From contig QPMI01000535.1 in NCBI GenBank assembly GCA_004431415.1, positions 310,001 to 374,000 on the forward strand: 64,000 nt of DNA. The letters are read 5' to 3'. Made by a program: the position numbers and the translations under genes. The stretch is from Cyanophora paradoxa (taxonomy: Eukaryota; Glaucocystophyceae; Cyanophorales; Cyanophoraceae). This document shows positions 57,865 to 64,000 of this stretch, piece after piece (the first letter of the stretch is position 1; each line of letters opens with the position of its first letter). Below the pieces are notes generated by a model, which had not been told where the DNA came from, did not search any database, and saw only the letters and a list, made by a program, of their open reading frames with translations.

Positions 57865-58120
57865 AGTCCGGCAGATCAGGCAGATCGACGAGGCTCTCCG
57901 CAAGCAAGTCTTGGCTTGCGCCCTCTTCAACTGTAGGACGTCGCTGATGCAAAGTCGCATCCTCTAATTGACAGACTTCGAAAGCGTGCTGCAGTTCACG
58001 CTTGTCGTATTCACGCAGATGCGGCCAAGACAGTAGCCATTCAGCATATTTCGGATCGCTTACAACTACCTTAAGGTGAGTCTCTCCTCGGTACTTTCCA
58101 AATCGAATTGTTCCTGGCAT
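57812..58120 (-). CDS. Small protein with FGKYRG ... DPKYAEWLLS motif
   Basis: A 102-residue protein starting MPGTIRFGKYRGETHLKVVV, then SDPKYAEWLLSWPHLREYDK. This 'FGKYKG..., DP.Y..WLL' motif occurs in a family of small proteins and exonuclease-associated domains (DUF3820-like) in phages and bacteria. Its activity is not known to me. The C-terminus is acidic and overlaps the tail of the preceding convergent gene by about 50 bases. The upstream region contains AAAATAAATCCGAG, similar to the viral promoter motif. Confidence 0.6.
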   Translation of the reverse strand: MPGTIRFGKYRGETHLKVVVSDPKYAEWLLSWPHLREYDKRELQHAFEVCQLEDATLHQRRPTVEEGASQDLLAESLVDLPDLPDFTVESAGHPSLPSIESL

Positions 58121-58225
58121 TCTTTGAATTATATCTCGGATTTATTTTCGGAATTTAACGCACCCCACTGCGATTGATGTCTTAAAATTATTTCGCTCAT
58201 CATATATAACGAGAGCCGCGCGCAA

Positions 58226-58501
58226 ATGGACACTGATTCATCACCTAAACGTCCCGGGCGGAAACCAATTGTCGTCACCCCTGAGATCGCCGCAGCTCGG
58301 AAGGCTAAGCGTGCCGAGAACCATCGCCGCAGATATAATGAGGATCCGGAGTACCGTCGGCGCCACATCGAAGCCAGTCTGAAATATCAACGCAATAATA
58401 CCGAGAATCATCTGCAGGCTAATCGCCGGTATCGCAATCGAATTTACGAAAAATTAGCTCTGCTCGAGTCCCTGCAAAACAGCGTAGTTATAGCGCTTTA
58501 A
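58226..58501 (+). CDS. Small basic protein with RYNEDPEYR motif
   Basis: 91 residues, with KRPGRKPIVVTPEIAAARK and then RRRYNEDPEYRRRHIEA. The motif matches the 73-residue element 1 protein at 10827-11048. GRP/K-type tracts and high Arg content suggest DNA binding. Function unknown. It stands between two minus-strand genes, with its own AT-rich leader. Confidence 0.6.
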   Translation: MDTDSSPKRPGRKPIVVTPEIAAARKAKRAENHRRRYNEDPEYRRRHIEASLKYQRNNTENHLQANRRYRNRIYEKLALLESLQNSVVIAL

Positions 58502-58553
58502 AGGACGGCAATAAGCCAAAGGAAAGGAGCCGTGGGCGGGCGGCCTTTCTTTT

Positions 58554-59741
58554 TCACGCTCGCGGTCGCAGCGTTCGCGTATTGCTAGGGGCTGAGTACG
58601 CTGCAGTTTTATTCTGGAACGACGAATACCACCTCTGCGTTGCGCCCCCGGGGTTCAGCTTCTCTTTGCCTGCAGTCAACAGTTGCTTCTGCACACGCTC
58701 AAGCTTGCGTGCCCTCTCGATATCGCTCTTGTCTAAATTCTCCTGCATCAGATTAATCTCTTTCTTCCTGCGCTGCTGCGCTCGCTGTGCTGCATTGCCC
58801 GCACGACGTTCCTCTGAATCTGCCGCTACTTTTAATAGTCGCTGGTAGGTCACAGCTTTGTCGTAGCCCGAAAGCGTAAATTTGAGCAGCGGCCCAAAGC
58901 CACCTATCTCCGTAATCGTATAGATTTCTTTAGAATACGTCGGCTTTGATGACTTGTCGAATCGCTGACGCTCTAGCTGCACACGCACTCGATCACCTAT
59001 CTTGAAGTCCGCTTGCGCAAAGTAATGCTGCTGCTCGTAAGCCTCTCGCTGATAATCGTTGCGAGCAATCGTCTCCTTTGGATTCTCGGCTGCTGCGTTC
59101 GGCGACGTACCGATTGACCTATGCTCTGATGAATTATAATTGCGCAAGAAAGCAGGCAGCTTATCGATATATCTGTCCGTGTCGTACGCATCCATGTACT
59201 TTGCAATGATGCGCTTAAGCGTACCATTAAATCTCTCTATTTTGCCGTTCGCTTGCGGGCGATGCGCCTCCACTGCATTATGCTTGATTCCCATACTCGC
59301 CAGCATTGCTGCTGCGGTTCCCTTAAACTCCTGATCGGTCTGAATGACGTCCGGCTTCGAGGGGAGCTCATCAATCAATTTCTTCAAACTCGCTAGCAGA
59401 GTGCTTTCCGATTTCGTCTTCATAGGAATGCTATACGCTTTACGCGTCGTCACATCAATACCGTTCATTATAAAAGTAATCCCTCGATTTGTTCTTGCAT
59501 ACGGGGTCACATCAATCAGATCAACTTCGTAGTACTTTTCGGGCTCCTCGTAAATAATGCTGGTGGACGGCTTTTCCTTCACGGGTTTCGCAAAACGCTG
59601 TGCCGTCGTTAATTTCGAAAGCACGTCCTGCACTTTTGATAGCGGTAAATTGAGCCGCTTAGCTATCCGCGCCGCAGACTGAAAGCCAGTTTCCGGATCG
59701 TAATAAGCTTGTTTAATTCGACTCGCCTGCTCGGTACTCAT
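58554..59741 (-). CDS. Retrovirus-type DDE integrase
   Basis: A 395-residue rve integrase. The N-terminal part (FQSAARIAKRLNLPLSKVQD) is helix-turn-helix-like. Catalytic residues: D in YYEVDLID, D in VIQTDQEF and E in GKIERFNGTL, with 32 residues between the last two. A DRVRVQLERQRFDK ... YTITEIGGFG barrel follows, then the tail GGATQRWYSSFQNKTAAYSA and TLRPR shared with the element 1 integrase. The frame is intact. It overlaps the end of the PolB gene by 29 bases on the same strand. Confidence 0.9.
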   Translation of the reverse strand: MSTEQASRIKQAYYDPETGFQSAARIAKRLNLPLSKVQDVLSKLTTAQRFAKPVKEKPSTSIIYEEPEKYYEVDLIDVTPYARTNRGITFIMNGIDVTTRKAYSIPMKTKSESTLLASLKKLIDELPSKPDVIQTDQEFKGTAAAMLASMGIKHNAVEAHRPQANGKIERFNGTLKRIIAKYMDAYDTDRYIDKLPAFLRNYNSSEHRSIGTSPNAAAENPKETIARNDYQREAYEQQHYFAQADFKIGDRVRVQLERQRFDKSSKPTYSKEIYTITEIGGFGPLLKFTLSGYDKAVTYQRLLKVAADSEERRAGNAAQRAQQRRKKEINLMQENLDKSDIERARKLERVQKQLLTAGKEKLNPGGATQRWYSSFQNKTAAYSAPSNTRTLRPRA

Positions 59742-62700
59742 GGGGGACGCTACTATAGTACTCGTCCGAAATTATCTTGCGCTTTGTATACTGCGACTTG
59801 TTCAGCTGTCGAGCAAACGGAATTTGGATCATGGAACTAAAGCTGATTCCGCTCTCCCGTTGCCGCCCGTTCGGTTTATAAACACGGGCCAGCTTTGATT
59901 CGATTGTGCATTTGGGTTGGTACGCGGGATCCTCGAGCATGCACCTGTAAGCTTCCAGAGCGATCCTGCGGTCGAGGGCCCCTTCCTCGCCTCTGGTTCG
60001 TCTGGCAGCCAGTGCTCCTGGATCCACAATTGCGGAATCCCCTTTGCGCGTACATGCAGATCAAACTGCGCGTCGCTGTCCCGTACAAATAAACAAGTAT
60101 AAAGCTTCGGCCCAATAAAGTACGCTTCCACAATCCGCCCTTTAATGTCACAGTCAAGTTTCCCTAGTTCCTGCCTGCAAATGTCCGCATCTGTTGCTGT
60201 CGCTATATCATATGCTGGCTTCATATAACCCTTTGCCCGCAGCAGATCGGCGTATTTTCGATGGACAATCAAAGAGTCCGTATCAGTATAAAACGGCATT
60301 GCATCAATGTTCCAGTATGCGCCTATTTCAATTAGAAACCTGTCCATGATCTCCCGCGAATATGACAGAATAAATGCGCCAATAAAGCACGGTTTAGAGA
60401 CAGCTCTATCACGCTTGGACTCCTCAATCTCGTACGTGACAAACATCCGCGTGTCTGACTCGATCGAAATGTCTGTGATCTGCGCTGATCGCTGAATTTC
60501 TCGAAATCGCTTGTAAGATGTGACTAGATCCGAGGTGGTGATGACAGGCCGCTGGCAATATTTACCGTAAAGGCCATTCATGGAAATCTTTGACGTCGCG
60601 TACTGAGCTGTCCCCTTGCGAGATCTAGCTTTCTGGCAGTACATACGCTCCATGTAGGTCTTGAATATTTGATCTTTTCCATCAAACAGGTAGACCTCGT
60701 GCACCTTTGTCACCTCGCACCCCAGCTTAATTGCACGATTAATATCGACTGACGTATACCAGCCGCGCTCAATCGGCTTAAGATTAGACCAGCCTAGATT
60801 TGATTCATGCCGCGGCAGCGGAGAGAGCAGCAGATTTTGCGGAATTGTCACGTCCACGCACGCAATAAACATCAGCGAACGCTGACTCGATTGGACAAAT
60901 TTGCAGAATCTGTCCAGTGCATCGGGCGACGTAATATGCTTGTACTTACCAGTCGGAAACCAATTCTCGTACATTGCCGTCGGATACAAGCTTACGACAT
61001 CCAAGTCGACTAAATAATCATCCGGGCCCGATGAGACGAATTTGCGTTTAAACGGGAGACACCGCCCACCGTATATTGCCTGGCGCAGCACCTGATCATC
61101 CTTGTAGGTCGGCAGCGAAATTGGATTGATCAAAGTCTGCCGATGAATCTGGAACGCCATTGCCGACGCTGTGGTTGTTTGCGTCGTGTTCACGTTTAAG
61201 CCGTAGAGATCGAAAACTGCTGTTGAATATTTAATATAAAGCTCTGTCATTGCCTTGACGTCGTCTTCCACGTATGGCTCCCATTCAGATTTAAAGCGCT
61301 CAACGTCCTCCCACGTTTTAATCTTGCTATGATCAAAATCGCCCTTTACGTTAGTGCAGCCGTAGTCCTTGCAGGCCTGCTTGAGCGATGCCTGGATGTG
61401 CAGGCACGGATCAAATGTACTAATAGCCCCGCCGGCAGCCGTTCTCCAGGACATATTCTTGATCTTGCCATTTGACCGCAGAACATTTAATGCGGTCTCT
61501 GGTCGATTTAAAACGAGCCACTTGTAGATGAATATATAATCGAAACCAGATCCATTGTAGAACACCAGCGTCGTCTTCTCGCTGCGGCGCTCAAGCCAGC
61601 GCATAAATAAGTCCAGCGTTTGCTCACCGTAAATTAACTCGCACGAGGACACCCCTCCTTTCTCAATCATGCAGTAGCTGACAGCGTACGGACGTGCGTT
61701 TTACCGTCGGCAGCGAACGTTTCGAAATCCGCGCAGACAACGCTGTCCAATGCTGTTAATTCGGTCTCCGGTTTGCAGGGCTTGATCTGCCGCCCAATTA
61801 CGTTCTGCCGGCGCGTCATCTCCTGACACTCCGACGTGTGGTCACCTCTAGGGTCATACGCACGCTTGCAGCGATTGCAGAAGGAGCACTGTGCCACATG
61901 CGCCGCCAAATTAAACATCTTTCCGCAGCAAGGGCACCGCTCCAAACCTAGCGTCGCTTCCTTTTTTACCAGATAGCAATGCCCGTCGATGTTGCAGAGA
62001 ATTGCACGCTTCGAATAACCGAACTGGGTTCGAAAAAGCTCCTTGAATTTCGTGGCAGCCCACTCCGTCACGGTTGCATCAGTCGAATAAAATCGGCAGA
62101 TCGCTTCCACTGTGCCTCGATTAAGAGATATCATGCCCTTTCCCAGTCCAAGCCGCTCTCGAATAGATGCGTAGGGTGCCTTTGCCAGCTTTTCGATTAC
62201 TGTCTTCAGGCTCAGCCCGCGTGGATTTAATTTCACATACTCAAAGCATTCGAGCACGCAGTCATTCGCTGGGACATCGGGCAGTAAAGCTTGTCGACTG
62301 TTCTGTGATAAAAAGGCAGTTTCGGTACGTTGCCTAGGGCGCCAGCCGCGTTATCTGCGATCAGCACTTCAATTGATGTCACTGTCCAAAAATCGTCTTC
62401 CTGGTACGACATTTGAGCCGCCATCCACTGCGCAATGCGCTCATCCAGGCTCTCGGTCAAGGTCTGCAGTGCATTCTGTCTAATCTGAATCAGCTGCGTT
62501 GTGTACATGTGATTGTTGTCAAAGCGGAACCGAATTATCACAAAGCGCCCTATCATCTCCGCAACGCCCAGCTGTCCGAGGATGTCAATCGTTAAATTCT
62601 TGACCGACTCAGGATCAAAGTTGGGCTCAATCGCATATACATGCTTATCAAACAGCAAATTCGGATAGCGGTGATGCCTGTGAGAAAGCACACCATCTAG

Positions 62701-63036
62701 ATCTCGTGGCACGGGAATTTCTTCAACGTCTTGAAATATATTCGGGACGTCTTCTAGTATCGCGTCCTCGGCCTGAACGGCGTTTGCGCGAGCTGCTGCA
62801 ATTGCGCCGAAATGGCCTGCGAGCTGGCTTTCAAATAATCGGCGAGCTGGGCGAACTGTCCCTCGCAATCGCAGCAGTGTCGCAATATAGTTGCGAATCG
62901 TGCGGCCCCAGGTCCCGCCGCTAGCGTCCGCTAGGCGCATCAGTTTGTTTCGAAATGTCCCGTGAACATATCCACGATCGTAAAGCTCTGTCGCTAAGTT
63001 TCTAAGTTCGGTCTTAAGTGCTGCAGTGGTGGCCAT
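59713..63036 (-). CDS. DNA polymerase B, protein-primed type, reading frame broken three times
   Basis: One gene of about 1,100 residues split over four frames. The breaks fall at homopolymers 62279-62281, 61690-61691 and 59979-59982. The N-terminal part (MATTAALKTELRN...) is unrecognised, followed by a Cys-rich zinc region (ERCPCCGKMF ... CSFCNRCKRAYD). Exonuclease motifs are intact, unlike element 1: ExoI CADFET, ExoII NGSGFDYIFIY and ExoIII YVEDD. Polymerase motifs: A DLDVVSLYPTAM, B ISMNGLYGKYC, C FYTDTDSLIV. ATG 63036 is the first ATG (a TTG lies at 63051). There is no endonuclease VII insertion, so this polymerase is of a different lineage from that of element 1. It may be expressed if the breaks are sequencing errors. 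Confidence 0.85.
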
Positions 63037-63039
63037 TGC

Positions 63040-63592
63040 AATCGCTTTCAAGAAGAGGGACTGAAATTATTTTCGGAATTCAGCGCAACAATCTCTGACT
63101 GTCAGATAGACTGAGAGGAACCTTTAAGCCATAGCTCAGACGTTCGCGACTTAGGACAAAAGTTCACGTCGGCGTTCGCGACTTTGGACAAAAGTTCACG
63201 TCCAAAATCCTCAAGCATGCAGGCGCACCCCCACGCATGTCTCCCGCAATCTAGCCGCTAATATAGCCTCAATTACACTATAAGAGACGACTAGGACAGT
63301 TGTTAGCCAATTCGGGCGGCGTTCTGAAGTTCGTGACTTTGGACAAAAGTTCACGTCCAAAATCCCCAAGCATGCAGGCGCATCCCCACGCATGCGTGGC
63401 ATGATCAAAGCGCTAGTATAGCCTCAATTACACCACAGGAGACTACTAGACTACTTGCTAGCCGATTCGGGCGCCGTTCTGAAGTTCGTGACTTTGGACA
63501 AAAGTTCACGTCCAAGGTCGCCTAGTGACTTTGGACAAAAGTTCACGTCCAAGGTCGCCTAGTGACTTTGGACAAAAGTTCAAGAGCAATCT
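63040..63592. repeat. 155-bp and 37-bp repeats between element 2 and histone H3
   Basis: The block GGACAAAAGTTCACGTC occurs at 63154, 63186, 63341, 63496 and 63533, with a truncated copy at 63570. Spacing is 155 bp for 63186-63341-63496 and 37 bp for 63496-63533-63570. TTGGAC and GTCCAA arms make each block a potential hairpin. The first ~60 bases hold AAAATAATTTCAG (minus strand), a possible PolB promoter. No gene. Confidence 0.85.
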
Positions 63593-64000
63593 CTAGGCCT
63601 TATCGATCTGGCTATCCTTATCACTGTCAGGCTTGATGATCTTCGAGATCTCTCCGCGAATGCGGCGTGCAAGTTGAATGTCCTTCGGCATGATAGTGAC
63701 GCTGCAACGGAAAACGATCAGAGGATTGCAGGATATGACAAAAAGCAAGTTGGCTCACCGTTTAGCATGAATCGCGCACAGGTTAGCATCTTCGAACACT
63801 CCCACCAGATAAGCCTCGGCGGCAGTCTGGATCGCCAGCATGGCGTGCGACTGGAAGCGCAAGAGGGGATTAATGTCCTGAGTGATCTCGCGAACGAGTC
63901 GCTGGAATGGCAGCTTGCGAATCAGGAGATCCGTGGTCTTCTGGTACTTGCGGATCTCGCGCAACGCCACAGTGCCTGCAATCGTGATAATTAGATGAAA
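63593..64000 (-). CDS. Histone H3 variant, 5' part off window
   Basis: Two minus-strand exons: 63759-63975 and 63593-63701, with a 57-bp GT-AG intron (63702-63758) and an acceptor at 63976-63977 leading to a further upstream exon outside the window. The protein reads [52 protein letters not shown] and [17 protein letters not shown], clearly the histone fold of H3. Differences from canonical H3 include [16 protein letters not shown] in the alpha-2 region and a C-terminal extension of 17 residues after RRIRGE ([13 protein letters not shown]...). Loop 1 is not lengthened, so a centromeric H3 is not indicated. Nuclear chromatin protein of the host. Confidence 0.92.

Larger units (their letters stand above)
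43325..63036. mobile_element. Element 2: integrated Polinton-like virus
   Basis: About 19.7 kb of compact viral genes: 'MFHLH' protein, duplicated unknown proteins, giant fibre, patatin, minor capsid/penton pair, MCP, ATPase, coiled-coil protein, integrase and PolB. The capsid block is collinear with element 1. Limits are set by the outermost viral genes; terminal repeats were not identified. Host genes lie on both sides (calmodulin-like left, histone H3 right). Confidence 0.9.

Noticed and set aside
63759-63975. Centromeric H3 (CENH3)
   Set aside because: Loop 1 is of canonical length and much of the fold follows ordinary H3; only the alpha-2 substitutions and C-terminal extension are unusual.

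Overview
The window is eukaryotic nuclear DNA, most likely from a unicellular alga or other protist. It holds two integrated Polinton-like / polinton-like-virus (PLV) elements separated and flanked by host DNA. Evidence for a eukaryotic host: a histone H3 gene with GT-AG introns at the right edge, a calmodulin-like EF-hand gene with three clean exons at 42.4-43.1 kb, and a very GC-rich multi-exon gene at about 33-38 kb. The exact lineage cannot be told from the sequence.

Element 1 (1 to about 20.7 kb, left end outside the window) carries, in order: a partial unknown gene, a fibre-like protein with a C-terminal membrane segment, a divergent pair of minor-capsid/penton-like proteins, the major capsid protein, an HNH-AP2 endonuclease, the packaging ATPase, several small proteins, a primase/SF3-helicase, a RING-finger protein, a Polinton-type DNA polymerase B and a retrovirus-type DDE integrase. 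Element 2 (about 43.3-63.04 kb) has the same capsid block in the same order and orientation (minor capsid minus, penton plus, MCP, ATPase, coiled-coil protein with a GGRRxR tail), the same integrase type and a homologous small 'MFHLH' protein. It differs in having a different lineage of PolB, no helicase, a patatin-like phospholipase, and a very large fibre with HxH repeats and an S74-type intramolecular chaperone.

Between the elements (20.7-43.1 kb) lie a composite tandem array (22.3-30.4 kb) built partly of ~149-bp units, several families of short inverted-repeat (MITE-like) elements, the GC-rich host gene, a further divergent repeat cluster (38.8-40.4 kb) and the calmodulin-like gene. The 5' exons of that gene are not found where expected, because element 2 begins there. 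To the right of element 2 are 155-bp and 37-bp repeats and then the histone H3 gene.

Eight reading-frame breaks were found in otherwise well-conserved viral genes. Every one can be explained by loss of a single base in a homopolymer run. This points to either homopolymer undercalling in the assembly or very recent decay, so the elements may be more intact than they look. The viral genes form a coherent virion plus replication plus integration toolkit: fibre and capsid proteins, ATPase for genome packaging, PolB (with primase-helicase in element 1) for replication, and integrase for insertion.
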